Shown here one piece after another: positions 51,188 through 60,306 of a DNA stretch of 64,000 nucleotides (positions are counted from its first letter, which is position 1; every line of letters starts with the position of its first letter). A program made the position numbers and the translations under genes. Origin of the DNA: Alcanivoracaceae bacterium (GTDB taxonomy: Bacteria > Pseudomonadota > Gammaproteobacteria > Pseudomonadales > Alcanivoracaceae); NCBI GenBank assembly GCA_029212745.1, contig JARGOL010000001.1, positions 291,948-355,947 on the forward strand. Reading direction: 5' to 3'. The notes under the pieces were generated by a model, which ran no database searches, had not been told where the DNA came from, and worked only from the letters and a program-made list of their open reading frames with translations.

Positions 51188-52203
51188 CCATTGCGCACCG
51201 CCCGCGGGGTGGTGGCGAACCAGCGACGGAAGGTGCGGCTGAAGTTGGAGGTGTCCTGGTAACCCAGGACCTCAGCCACCTGCTCCACCGGCAGGGCCGT
51301 ATTCTCCAGGTACCAGACCGCCAGTTCCTTGCGCACGTCATCAAGCAGCTCCTGGTAGGAAGCGCCTTCCTGCTTGAGATGGCGGATCAGCGTCCGGCGT
51401 GACATACCAAGGTGTTCCGCCATGGCCTCCAGGGTCGGGTACTGGCCTTCATGATCGAGCAGGTAAAAACGAATCTGCTGGGTCAGTGCGCCCCCTGCCT
51501 GGAGCTGTTTCATCTGTCGCTGGCAATCACGCAGTGACTGCTGGTGGGCCGCCGGGTCTGCCGTCATGTTGGGCAAGGCCAGTATCCGCGCCGGCACTCG
51601 CACGCGGTAGCTGTCACCGTCGAAGCGGACGTTGTCACCAAAGCACGTCCGGTAGTGCTCGCTCCAGGGGGGCTCCGGAAAAGGAAACTGCACCGGGATA
51701 CCGCGCAGGCTTTCTCCGGTGGTGGCCATGACCAGCAGAAACAATACCGTGGCGTTGGCGCAGAACACATATTCGCGCGCATCCCCCAGGTCCAGCGCCT
51801 CACGCGCCCCCAATTCACAGCCATCGGCCGTGGCCGTGTAGCTGTAATCCAGCACCTGCAGACGCAGGGGCGCATAGTCGGTGATGACCTGCAACATGGT
51901 GCGCACATCCGGCGCGGCAATGGCGGCATAGCCCACCGGCCCGTGTGAGGACGTCTGTGTCGCCTGCCCCACATCCAGCCCCAGCCATGGCATGCCGGTC
52001 AGGGCGATGCCGCGCCGCACCAGCCGTGCCATCTGTTCGAGACTGATGAAACGGTTATCCTCCAGCAGCTGCTGCCAGCTCAGGCGGGTACCGCGAAAAA
52101 TGCTTTCCGTGTCATGCCCCTGCTGGCGCAACCAGGCACACAGGATGCGCGCATAAGTGGGATGGATGGACGGCCGCAGGCGCGCCGTCAGGGTGGCACT
52201 CAT
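51175..52203 (-). CDS. AraC family transcriptional regulator
   Basis: 342 aa, Arabinose_bd-type N-terminal domain and HTH_18 C-terminal domain (LEAMAEHLGMSRRTLIRHLKQEG; VEQVAEVLGYQDTSNFSRTFRRW). The start at 52203 overlaps the hydroxylase-family gene stop (ATGA), so they are cotranscribed. Adjacent alkB, divergent, suggests control of alkane or lipid metabolism; this is inference from position only. C-terminal end converges on the TrmJ-like gene. Confidence 0.85.
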   Translation of the reverse strand: MSATLTARLRPSIHPTYARILCAWLRQQGHDTESIFRGTRLSWQQLLEDNRFISLEQMARLVRRGIALTGMPWLGLDVGQATQTSSHGPVGYAAIAAPDVRTMLQVITDYAPLRLQVLDYSYTATADGCELGAREALDLGDAREYVFCANATVLFLLVMATTGESLRGIPVQFPFPEPPWSEHYRTCFGDNVRFDGDSYRVRVPARILALPNMTADPAAHQQSLRDCQRQMKQLQAGGALTQQIRFYLLDHEGQYPTLEAMAEHLGMSRRTLIRHLKQEGASYQELLDDVRKELAVWYLENTALPVEQVAEVLGYQDTSNFSRTFRRWFATTPRAVRNGQGV

Positions 52204-53276
52204 GGCGCGGCGGATTGCGCATCGGGTGCACGGAACGCCACGGCCATACGCCACAGGCAGAACGTCACGGCCATGGCCAGCAGCACCAGCACAGGCCACT
52301 GCAGTGTGGCGGCGCCGAGCAGCATGGCGCTGTTGAAGACCACCGCCATCAGGAACCAGGCAAACCCGCGTCGCTTCGCCTGTGGCGACCAGTCCGGCTG
52401 CCAGGCCCGGAACCGGTCCAGCTGGAAAGGTGCCCGAGGTGCTTTCTGCTGCGCCGCCGGCGGGCGCCAACCGGTGCGCCGGAACCAGATGGTGAAGCGG
52501 TCCTGCCAGCGATCCGACAGCATGGCCTCGCGCCACAGGAACACCAGCCAGTCGATATGCGCGGTAATCGGGTTGCGTGCATGGAACGCCTTGCGCACCC
52601 CGAACACCACCGGTTCCGACTCCGGCACATAGGTGCCAAACAAGCGGTCCCAGATCATCAGGGTGCCACCGTGGTTGCGGTCGATGTAGGGATCATTGAT
52701 GCCGTGATGCACGCGATGGGCGGACGGCGTATTGAAGATACCTTCCACCAGCGGCAGCTTGTCGATCAGCTGCGTGTGGATCCAGAACTGGTACAGCTTG
52801 CTCACCGTCAGCAGGATGATGAAAACACCCGCCGGACACCCCGCCACTGCCAGCAGCAGGAACAGCGGCCAATGGCTGATGTCCTGCCAGGCCCCCTGCC
52901 GCAGAGCCGTGGTCAGGTTGTACTGCTCACTCTGGTGATGCGGTACATGCCCACCCCAGAGGAAATTGATTTCGTGGGACCAGCGGTGGGCCCAGTAATA
53001 GACAAAATCGAACAGGACAAAGAACAGCACCCAGGTCCAGGCACTGTCAGCGCTGAACGGCCACAGGCCGAAGCGTTTCTCCACCCAGACATAGAGCGCC
53101 AGCAGGCCCGCCTTGGCAAACAACTCCAGCGTCACCGTGAATACGCCACAGCCGATGGACGTCAGGCTGTCGGAGAACTCGAATACCGCCATCTGGCGCC
53201 GCCGGGCGCGCCAGGCTTCCACGGCGATGAGCAGGAAAAAGACCGGTGTGGCATAGGCCAGCAGTGCATTTTGCAT
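52200..53276 (-). CDS. Sterol desaturase/fatty acid hydroxylase superfamily membrane protein
   Basis: 358-aa polytopic protein with the di-iron histidine clusters of the fatty acid hydroxylase superfamily: HRWSHE (about residue 108), HVPHHQSEQYN (about 120), HRVHHG (about 207). Members include C-4 sterol oxidases, alkylglycerol monooxygenase and fatty acid hydroxylases. The start ATG 53276 has GGAGA upstream. It forms a two-gene operon with AraC and is divergent from alkB, suggesting a role in alkane- or lipid-related oxidation. Confidence 0.84.
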   Translation of the reverse strand: MQNALLAYATPVFFLLIAVEAWRARRRQMAVFEFSDSLTSIGCGVFTVTLELFAKAGLLALYVWVEKRFGLWPFSADSAWTWVLFFVLFDFVYYWAHRWSHEINFLWGGHVPHHQSEQYNLTTALRQGAWQDISHWPLFLLLAVAGCPAGVFIILLTVSKLYQFWIHTQLIDKLPLVEGIFNTPSAHRVHHGINDPYIDRNHGGTLMIWDRLFGTYVPESEPVVFGVRKAFHARNPITAHIDWLVFLWREAMLSDRWQDRFTIWFRRTGWRPPAAQQKAPRAPFQLDRFRAWQPDWSPQAKRRGFAWFLMAVVFNSAMLLGAATLQWPVLVLLAMAVTFCLWRMAVAFRAPDAQSAAP

Positions 53277-53459
53277 GGCTGTCTCCGCGGTGCCGTCCAG
53301 GCGCTTGGCGACCACTGCAACGTCCGCGCTGCAGCAGGGGTGGTTACGGACACCCTCCCTTGACACTTTATGACGATTTTATGCCACTTTCAACGGTGCC
53401 GCTGAAGCCCTCCACAGCGGCAGACTGTGGGCATAAGGACAACATCAGGAGCTACAACC
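53277..53459. promoter_or_regulatory. Divergent promoter region between hydroxylase operon and alkB
   Basis: 183 bp. Contains a TTGACA hexamer at 53360-53365 (possible -35 of alkB) and a TTATG direct repeat at 53368-53372 and 53379-53383, 11 bp apart, that could be an AraC site; both are weak. No terminator or gene is seen. Confidence 0.4.
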
Positions 53460-54653
53460 ATGACCCAGGTCGTGACCTATACCGCCGATGACGGCAGCGT
53501 CTATGTGGATGGCAAGCGCCGTATGTGGGTGTTTTCCCTCACCGTACCCATGCTCATATTCGTCGGGCCGCTGCTGTACCTGCTTACCGACAATGCGCTG
53601 GCACTGTGGTTTCCCCTGCTGTTCAACTACCTCGTGATCCCCGCCCTGGACCTGATTCTCGGAGAAGACACCAGCAACCCGCCGGAATCGGTGGTGCCAC
53701 AACTGGAAGCCGACCCCTACTACCGCTATGTCACCTATGCACTGGTCCCCATCATCTGGGGTGCGTTCCTGTTCAGCGCCTGGTTTGTCGGCACGCAGGA
53801 ACTGCCCTGGCATGGCGTGCTGGCGATGATCCTGCTGATGGGCGGTATCTGTGGTTTCGGCATGAACCTGGGCCATGAACTGGGCCACAAGAAAGACCCG
53901 CTGGAGCGCTGGCTGGCCAAGTTCGTGCTGGCCCTGGGCGGCTACGGCCACTTCTTTATCGAGCACAACAAGGGCCACCACCGCGACGTGGCAACACCGG
54001 AAGATCCTGCCAGCTCGCGCATGGGCGAGAGCATCTGGCAGTTTGTCCGCCGGGAAATGCCGGGCGCGGCACGGCGTGCCTGGCAGCTGGAAAAACAACG
54101 ACTGGAGGGCCAGGGCAAGCCGGTCTGGTCACTGGGCAATGAGATCATCCAGCCGGCGCTGATCACGCTGGCACTTTATGCAGGCCTGATCGCGGCATTC
54201 GGCTGGATCATGGTGCCGTTCCTGCTGGCAGTGGCGTTCTGGGGTGCGTTCCAGCTCACCAGCGCCAACTACATCGAGCATTACGGCCTGCTACGCCAGA
54301 AAATGCCGAACGGCCGTTACGAGCCTCCCCGGCCGCAGCACAGCTGGAACAGCAACCATGTGTTTTCCAACTGGGCCACGTTCCACCTGCAACGGCATTC
54401 CGATCACCACGCCCACCCGGTACGCCGCTACCAGTCACTGCGCCATTTCGACAACCTGCCGACACTGCCCAACGGCTACTTTGGCATGTTCCTGGTGGCC
54501 TACATTCCGGCACTCTGGTACGCCGTCATGGACCGGCGCCTGCTGGAACACGTGGATTACGATGCCAGCCGGATCAACTTCAATCCGGCCCGCAAGGACG
54601 CATTGATGCGCAGGTACAACCTCAAACCGGCGCTGCCCGACCAGGCGGCCTGA
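53460..54653 (+). CDS. alkB: Alkane 1-monooxygenase (AlkB)
   Basis: 397-aa integral-membrane di-iron hydroxylase that converts n-alkanes to 1-alkanols. Histidine motifs: HELGHK (139-144), EHNKGHH (168-174), NYIEHYGLLRQ (270-280) and LQRHSDHHAHP (310-320), as in AlkB of Pseudomonas putida GPo1. About six TM segments. Requires a rubredoxin and reductase, not encoded here. The residue aligned with GPo1 Trp55 is Asn56. The ATG at 53460 follows CAGGAG. Divergent from a fatty acid hydroxylase-family/AraC operon. Confidence 0.95.
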   Translation: MTQVVTYTADDGSVYVDGKRRMWVFSLTVPMLIFVGPLLYLLTDNALALWFPLLFNYLVIPALDLILGEDTSNPPESVVPQLEADPYYRYVTYALVPIIWGAFLFSAWFVGTQELPWHGVLAMILLMGGICGFGMNLGHELGHKKDPLERWLAKFVLALGGYGHFFIEHNKGHHRDVATPEDPASSRMGESIWQFVRREMPGAARRAWQLEKQRLEGQGKPVWSLGNEIIQPALITLALYAGLIAAFGWIMVPFLLAVAFWGAFQLTSANYIEHYGLLRQKMPNGRYEPPRPQHSWNSNHVFSNWATFHLQRHSDHHAHPVRRYQSLRHFDNLPTLPNGYFGMFLVAYIPALWYAVMDRRLLEHVDYDASRINFNPARKDALMRRYNLKPALPDQAA

Positions 54654-54656
54654 GCG

Positions 54657-55196
54657 CTACTGATAGCCCGGCGTGCCTTGCCACTGGTGGGGCACACGCC
54701 GCAGCCCATCAATGTCGTACCCTTCCGACGCCAGATAGGTGACGATGCGCTTGTAGGTGGCCTCATCGATGCCTGGCTGGCGCGCCATGATCCAGGCGTA
54801 GTCCCTTTTCTGGCGGCCAATGACGGTGACGCTGTAATCGTCGTCCAGCCACACCACACGGAAGTCTGCCCGGAAGGGCCACAGGAATTGCATGTCCCAG
54901 ATAGCGTTGGACGGATCCTCGGTAACGTACGCCACCGGCGTATATTTCTTCAGTGGTCCATCTGCCGCCCCCTTGCGAAAGCGGAACGTGACCTGCACCC
55001 GCCCCTGCTCATCAAGCCGGTAACTTTCCACCGCATTCCACGCCTCTTTCTCAGGCGGGAGCGGGATGTGAGCGATCACGAACCAGTCCCCCATGAAGCG
55101 CTCCAGCTGCACCTGTTGCACATGGTGCTCCGGCATGGGACTGCTGGTCTGGCACCCGGCCAGCATGATCACGAGTACGGCGAGTAAAACTTTCAT
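54657..55196 (-). CDS. blc: Lipocalin family lipoprotein (Blc)
   Basis: 179-aa outer-membrane lipocalin. Lipobox MLAGC near residue 15, then the family motif GDWFVIAHIP (GxW), the FRFRKGAADG and AYVTEDPSNAIWDMQF strands, DYAWIMARQPGID and the C-terminal helix (ATYKRIVTYLASEG). Lipocalins of this type bind lysophospholipids and other lipids under stress. Convergent with alkB, with a 3-nt gap between stops. Confidence 0.9.
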   Translation of the reverse strand: MKVLLAVLVIMLAGCQTSSPMPEHHVQQVQLERFMGDWFVIAHIPLPPEKEAWNAVESYRLDEQGRVQVTFRFRKGAADGPLKKYTPVAYVTEDPSNAIWDMQFLWPFRADFRVVWLDDDYSVTVIGRQKRDYAWIMARQPGIDEATYKRIVTYLASEGYDIDGLRRVPHQWQGTPGYQ

Positions 55197-55511
55197 GGCA
55201 TCAGTCTCTGCACACCCGGTTCAGTTTTCAGTGAACCTGACAAAAAGAAGCCCCGTCACGCGGGGCAAAGTTGGGGGAAGATTTGCGCTGTCAGCTGCAA
55301 CAGGGATCACTGTGCTGTTTGTTTCGCTTCCTTTTTTCACATTCGTCCAGCGAACGTTGCGTGAAAGCCCCGCCCACCGAATATGACAAATACTGACACG
55401 CCGGGCGGCCCGCCCGGGAACGGTCTTTACCCGGCCTTCCCCGGGTATGGCTACACTGAGCCTGAGTGCCATGGGGCGCGTACCTCTTCACATGAACGGC
55501 GAGCCAACAGA
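55197..55511. promoter_or_regulatory. Intergenic region upstream of lipocalin and DUF3080 gene
   Basis: 315 bp, no gene recognised. Includes a hairpin at 55242-55266 (GCCCCG / CGGGGC) followed by TTCTTTTTG when read on the minus strand; being only 46 nt upstream of the lipocalin start it may be an attenuator rather than a terminator. Promoters not identified. Confidence 0.45.
55242..55266 (-). terminator. Hairpin with T-rich tail upstream of lipocalin gene
   Basis: GCCCCG, loop, CGGGGC, with TTCTTTTTG on the minus strand. No minus-strand gene lies to the right that would need it. Confidence 0.5.
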
Positions 55512-56567
55512 ATGACAACAGATGCCATTCGAACCGCCAGGCATGTTGGCCTGGCGCTCATGCTCCTGCTGGCCGGCTGCGGCAATCCCGGCGCCGATGG
55601 CCTGTGGCAGGACTATCAGCAGCGTCTGGCCCGGCTGGCCCGCAGCGAGGTACCCCCCGCCACGCCCTGGGCGCGGCCCCTGTGGCCGGCCCCGCGGGAC
55701 ATCCGCGTGGCCACCCCGGAATGGCGTTCCGGGCTGTTGCGTTACCTGGACATGGCCGGCTGTGACCTGATGGAACTGGTGGCCAGCCGTAACAGCGGGC
55801 TGGGCCGGGTACAGCAGCCAGTGAACCGGTTCGACTACGAGCTGCGCTTCGTGGATGAAGCCGGCCGCTGCCTGGCAGCCGACACCCTGGACGACGACCC
55901 GGACATGCGCCAGTGGCTGGCCACCCTGCAGGCGGAGAAACACCAGGCCCTGCCGGCGATGTACTGGAACACGGTCGTGGCAGGCACCGAGCTGGCCGGC
56001 TTTCTTGCCCAGGGGGACATTCCCGGCACGCCGCCATTGCTGCCCGAACGCAACCAGGTCTGGCATGCGCTGGGCCGGCTCGGACAGTGGCCGGCACGGC
56101 TGGCAGGTAGCCCGGTACCGGCAGATGCGCAGACACTGCGCGCCGACCTTCGCACCCTGGACCTGTCCCGTGCCGGCACGGTGCTCGATGCCATGGCCCT
56201 GGCCAACCGCGAGCTGCCGCGCGCCACAGCCATCCTCCGTGGCGTGGATACGGCAGCCCTGTGCCCCGCCGGCAGGGCGAGCCAGCGGGCGCGGTACTTC
56301 GACAATGTCCTGCACCGGATCTACGCCGCCAACCTACAGCCCTGGCTGAGCGATACCTGGCGCAGCAGCGAGCAACTGTCACAGCTGCTTGGCACACTGC
56401 TGCTCGACCCGCCACAACCGCGGCCGGCCGTGGCAGACTGGCACCAGCGCCTGTTCGGCCCCGGTGGCCTGCGCAGCCAGATGGCCACGCACATGGCCGA
56501 CCACACCCGCGCCTGGCAGCAACTCCTGGGCGATTGTGGCCTGATGCCGGACAAGCCCTTGACCTGA
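55512..56567 (+). CDS. DUF3080 family lipoprotein
   Basis: 351-aa lipoprotein, lipobox LLLAGC. Family-type segments: LWQDYQQRLARL (early helix), RSGLLRYLDMAGCDLMELVASRNSGLGRVQQP (split here: Asp, Cys and Arg-rich turn) and a C-terminal helical domain. DUF3080 proteins occur in many gammaproteobacteria and have no known function. ATG 55512 follows an A/C-rich leader without a strong SD. Upstream of an acyltransferase-like gene, 108 nt apart, with which it could share a transcript. Confidence 0.72.
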   Translation: MTTDAIRTARHVGLALMLLLAGCGNPGADGLWQDYQQRLARLARSEVPPATPWARPLWPAPRDIRVATPEWRSGLLRYLDMAGCDLMELVASRNSGLGRVQQPVNRFDYELRFVDEAGRCLAADTLDDDPDMRQWLATLQAEKHQALPAMYWNTVVAGTELAGFLAQGDIPGTPPLLPERNQVWHALGRLGQWPARLAGSPVPADAQTLRADLRTLDLSRAGTVLDAMALANRELPRATAILRGVDTAALCPAGRASQRARYFDNVLHRIYAANLQPWLSDTWRSSEQLSQLLGTLLLDPPQPRPAVADWHQRLFGPGGLRSQMATHMADHTRAWQQLLGDCGLMPDKPLT

Positions 56568-56675
56568 CGCCGTGGCCGGGCCGTCTGGCGGGCGAATGAC
56601 TGCCATCTTCGAGACGCCATAATCTGCGCCTTCGGGCGTGGCATGCGCCGGACAGAACAACAAACGGGAGCCGAG

Positions 56676-58010
56676 ATGACCCAGACCAGAGCAGACGTCC
56701 CGGAGCGCTTCCGGCTGAGCCTCACCGATGAGCTTTTCATGCACATCGACAAGCCAGCCAGTCCGTTCAGCGTGCAACTGGAGTTGCGCGTCAACCAGCG
56801 TCTTGACGCCCAGAAGCTGGCCGGGGCCCTGTTGACCGCCAGCACCCTGCACCCCATGGCCCGGGTGGCGCTGGCACCCTACAAGCCCAGCGACAAGTTC
56901 TACGTCTGGGAACAGGCAGAACTGCTTGATTACATACCCCTGCAGGAACGTGAATGCAGCAGCGAGGAAGACCTCGACCTGGCGCGCAGCGAACTGCACA
57001 GCGCCAGCGTGTCACTGGAACAGGCGCCGCCGTTTCGCTGCCTGCTGGTGCATACGGACGGCGGTGACTACGTCATGATCAACATGAGTCATGCGGTGTC
57101 AGACGGGGTTGGCGAATACCGTTTCCTGACGTCGGTGATGCGTGCCTACGCCGGCGTGCCGGACCCCCAGCCGGCGCTGGATTTCATCTCGGCCCGCGAC
57201 CTATCCGGCCTGTTCGGCTCACGCAAACTGCGCGAGCGCCTCAACCGCATCACCCGCCTGCTGGAAATTCTCGGCACAGCAATCACGCCGCCCGCGCGTA
57301 TCGCCAAGGATGGCGACAGCCAGCAGGGCGGCGTGGCCTTTGTCCCGGTGCGCTTCAGTGAGCAGGAAACCGCGCGCCTGCACACCCTGCGCAGCGGCCA
57401 GTCGACCCTCAACGACGTCCTCATCGCCCTGCTGCACCAGGCCATTGCCCGCTGGAACCGCGCCCACGGCCAGAAGGATGGCCGCATCAGCGTGATGATG
57501 CCGATGAATGCCCGGCCCAATGAGTGGCGTCACGAGCTGGTCAGCAATCTGTCGCTGTGGGTCAACGTTATCTCCCGGCCGGAACACCAGGGCAACTTCT
57601 CCAGCCTGCTTGAGGTGGTGTCGAAACAGACCCGCAACCTCAAGGACCGCGGCACGGCGGGGCTGCTGGTGGACCTGCTGCACGAGATTCGTGGCCTGCC
57701 GGTGTGGATCAAGCAGGCACTGCCGTCACTGCTGCCCCTGAGCGGACACCGTATCGTCGATACCACCGTACTCAACAACCTGGGCCGCCTGCCGCCGATC
57801 CTGCCGGCAGAGAACAGCCTGAAGATCACCGAGGCCTGGTTTTCCTCCCCCTGCCGCCTGCCCATGGGCCTGTCCGTGGGCGCGGCGACACTGGACGACC
57901 AGCTGCGCCTGAGTTTCCGCTACAGCCTGCGCCAGTTCGACCGTGAAGGTGCCTGGGCATTTGTCGAGAATTTCCTCGATGGCCTGGCCGCAGAACTGGC
58001 CATTCAGTGA
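56676..58010 (+). CDS. Condensation-domain/WS-DGAT-like acyltransferase
   Basis: 444-aa protein of the chloramphenicol acetyltransferase-like fold. The catalytic HxxxDG motif is in NMSHAVSDGVGEYRF (about residue 139), and the later DVLIALLHQAIARWN, VMMPMNARP and LNNLGRLP segments fit a condensation or wax-ester synthase-like acyltransferase. Wax ester/TAG synthesis is a feature of oil-degrading Alcanivorax, but this protein is more diverged than AtfA types. GGGAG before ATG 56676. Followed by a strong terminator. Confidence 0.68.
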   Translation: MTQTRADVPERFRLSLTDELFMHIDKPASPFSVQLELRVNQRLDAQKLAGALLTASTLHPMARVALAPYKPSDKFYVWEQAELLDYIPLQERECSSEEDLDLARSELHSASVSLEQAPPFRCLLVHTDGGDYVMINMSHAVSDGVGEYRFLTSVMRAYAGVPDPQPALDFISARDLSGLFGSRKLRERLNRITRLLEILGTAITPPARIAKDGDSQQGGVAFVPVRFSEQETARLHTLRSGQSTLNDVLIALLHQAIARWNRAHGQKDGRISVMMPMNARPNEWRHELVSNLSLWVNVISRPEHQGNFSSLLEVVSKQTRNLKDRGTAGLLVDLLHEIRGLPVWIKQALPSLLPLSGHRIVDTTVLNNLGRLPPILPAENSLKITEAWFSSPCRLPMGLSVGAATLDDQLRLSFRYSLRQFDREGAWAFVENFLDGLAAELAIQ

Positions 58011-58147
58011 ACAGGTGATTGACTTTGTGGCCAGATAGACGGGCGGCACGGACAATGCTGCCATCAGCCGATGGCATAGAATGGGAACCCTCAGCATGGC
58101 TGAGTTGGAGTTAATCTCCGTGATAGCTCTCCCGAGCCAAAAACCTT

Positions 58148-58176
58148 ACGGCGCCCTCTGGGCGCCGTTTTTTTTT
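58148..58176 (+). terminator. Intrinsic terminator after acyltransferase-like gene
   Basis: ACGGCGCCC, TCT, GGGCGCCGT followed by a run of nine T; a strong rho-independent terminator in the plus direction, 138 nt after the stop. Confidence 0.92.
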
Positions 58177-58181
58177 GCGCC

Positions 58182-59363
58182 TCAGGGACCGTCCTGGTAA
58201 CACACGACCCGATTACGCCCGCCCTCCTTGGCGGCATACAATGCCTGGTCCGCCAGCTCCAGGAATCGCGAAGCCCGTTGCACCGTATTCGCCTGAAGGC
58301 CGCATACACCAAGGCTTGCAGTGACATCAACCGGGGCGCCCTCATGCATGACCGGTGCCCGGCACAGGGCTGCCCGGCACCGCTCGGCCACGTCCATGGC
58401 CTCGCTGGCCGTGGCGCCGGGCAACAGGATGGCAAACTCCTCACCCCCCAGGCGGCCGACACTGTCCACCTCGCGCACCACGCCACCGAGCACCGCTGCC
58501 GCGTGGCACAGCACCGCATCACCGGCCGCATGGCCATGGCTGTCGTTGGTATTCTTGAAATGATCCAGGTCCAGCATCACCACCGCCATGGATGACTGAT
58601 CCCTTTGTGCACGGGCGTACTCTCTCTCAAGCATGTCCAGGAAGGCGCGGCGATTGGCCACACCAGTGAGGGGATCGGTGACAGCCAGCCGCTGGGCCTG
58701 GGCCTCGCGGCGTTTCCAGCGGGACAGCAGCATGTAGCAGATGACAAAGGCAAAGGTGACAAACGGCACCCCGAGCATGAACTGGCTGGTGACATAGTAG
58801 GGCGATACATAGTCACGCGAGATGGGGTCTTCCAGCATTACCGGCGCATAGGGCAGCACGCCCTCGACCGTCAGCAGTGACAACAGCATGAGTACGAACA
58901 GGCTGATGAAAAAGGCCGCCAGCACACGCCAGAAACTGAACAGGACAAATCCGGTGATGCTGGCACCCAGCAGGATCACCCCTGTCATGGGCTCAGCCAT
59001 CCCCACCAGGAACGCCAGCGGCAACTGGGAGATGCCGTAGGAAAAGATGACGGTATTTACCAGCAACATGGAATCCCGCTGCAGGTAGCGCAAGGCGCTG
59101 CCCCAGGCCGCCACCAGTGCCCAATACAGGGCCGCCAGCAAGGCGTACGCCAACCCCTGTCCGGCGACGGCCGGGTCAAGGAAACGGGCGCCAAAATCCG
59201 TGTAGTTCAGGCTCACCCAGACCCACCCTGCGTAGAACAGGTGCAGTGGCACCGTGATCACCGCCAGTAACCACGCCTTGTCGCGCGCGCTCCAGTCGAG
59301 CAGCCTTGTTATTCTTGTTTCCATGCCGGCATCCGCCATGGTCGTGAAGTTGCCATGAATCAA
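58182..59363 (-). CDS. Diguanylate cyclase with membrane sensor
   Basis: 393 aa. Residues ~20-210 carry about six hydrophobic segments (a sensor of unknown type); the C-terminal half is a GGDEF cyclase: AVTDPLTGVANRRAF, LDLDHFKNTNDSHGHAAGD, the active-site GGEEF in RLGGEEFAILL, and a late LGVCGL. It makes cyclic di-GMP, with a role in motility versus biofilm. No I-site RxxD is obvious before GGEEF (EVDSVGRLGG). The start could be the ATG at 59339 or 59324; SDs are weak. Confidence 0.88.
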   Translation of the reverse strand: MIHGNFTTMADAGMETRITRLLDWSARDKAWLLAVITVPLHLFYAGWVWVSLNYTDFGARFLDPAVAGQGLAYALLAALYWALVAAWGSALRYLQRDSMLLVNTVIFSYGISQLPLAFLVGMAEPMTGVILLGASITGFVLFSFWRVLAAFFISLFVLMLLSLLTVEGVLPYAPVMLEDPISRDYVSPYYVTSQFMLGVPFVTFAFVICYMLLSRWKRREAQAQRLAVTDPLTGVANRRAFLDMLEREYARAQRDQSSMAVVMLDLDHFKNTNDSHGHAAGDAVLCHAAAVLGGVVREVDSVGRLGGEEFAILLPGATASEAMDVAERCRAALCRAPVMHEGAPVDVTASLGVCGLQANTVQRASRFLELADQALYAAKEGGRNRVVCYQDGP

Positions 59364-59419
59364 TTATGAAAGCGCCGGCGGCAGGCGGACAAGGCCCTCG
59401 CGGTCGGCACGTGCCTGCT

Positions 59420-59980
59420 CTAGAGCAAACGGCTCTGGCGGGAGAATTGCCCCTTCAGGAATTCCATCTGGTCCCCGCGAATACGGTGACTGTTGGTCAG
59501 CGCCAGGTACTCGGCCATGTTCGGCACGTAGGGCAGCGCCAGCAGCTCCAGACCACATTCCTCCAGCAACCGGCTACCCTTGTGCTGGTTACAGCGTCGG
59601 CAGGCTGATACCACGTTCAGCCAGCTGTCGCGGCCGCCGCGGGACACTGGCTTGATGTGGTCACGGGTCAGGGATGCATCGGCCATTTCCTTGCCACAAT
59701 ACAGGCACAGGTTCTGGTCACGGCGGAACAGGGCACGGTTGGTCAGCGGCGGACGGCTGCGCGGCTTCGGATTGGGGCGCCCGTGACAGGCAATGATGGA
59801 ATGCAGCTCCAGCCGCGATGGCAACCCGGTGACCCGGTTGGTGCCACCGCGCAGGCGATAGATGATGTCGCCCAGGGTCCAGGTGACCATGCCACGACTG
59901 TAAAGACCGGCAGCGCCCTGCCAGTCCAGCCACTCCACCGGTGCCCCGGTAATATCCAGGCGCAGGATCCGCTCGCCCAT
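59420..59980 (-). CDS. HNH endonuclease family protein
   Basis: 186 aa. The HNH nuclease core is CLYCGKEMADASLTRDHIKPVSRGG followed by ACRRCNQHKG: CxxC, DH and CxxC/N with zinc-binding cysteines (about residues 93-150). A longer reading to 60031 is possible, but ATG 59980 has GGGGG-type SD 8 nt upstream. Domain family is the McrA-like HNH group found in stand-alone bacterial genes with unclear targets; it is not placed in a defence operon here. Confidence 0.8.
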   Translation of the reverse strand: MGERILRLDITGAPVEWLDWQGAAGLYSRGMVTWTLGDIIYRLRGGTNRVTGLPSRLELHSIIACHGRPNPKPRSRPPLTNRALFRRDQNLCLYCGKEMADASLTRDHIKPVSRGGRDSWLNVVSACRRCNQHKGSRLLEECGLELLALPYVPNMAEYLALTNSHRIRGDQMEFLKGQFSRQSRLL

Positions 59981-60306
59981 TGTCATCGCCCCCTGTCTGC
60001 TGAACCATCGGCAAGCGCCGACATCACGCAACGCCGGCCAGCGGCCAGCACCCTGAAAAACATGTCACCGGATTTCAAAGCGGGAGAGGGTCTGGACCGC
60101 CCGTTGCGGGCAGCCGGAAGGAGTGCATCGTTGATCGGCGGCGAGGCCGCCATCCTGCTCGGCACCGTGCCGGCTCCCTGTAGACCTCAATGATCAAATA
60201 ATAAACAGCAATCGCGCGATTTTCTCAAGTCCGGCGCTGATAACCGGACAATCATGCCGCCACACGTGCAATCAGCCGGTGATTTCCAGATCATGGAGCC
60301 TCACTG
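59981..60306. other. Intergenic region before FetAB-like genes
   Basis: 326 bp. Divergent promoters for the HNH gene and FetA-like gene are expected here. A GGCGGCGAGGCCGCC palindrome near 60138-60152 is the only clear structure. No RNA gene recognised. Confidence 0.4.

Noticed and set aside
59420-59980. The HNH gene as part of a restriction or anti-phage system.
   Set aside because: No methyltransferase, helicase or other defence gene adjoins it; neighbours are a cyclase and an iron exporter.
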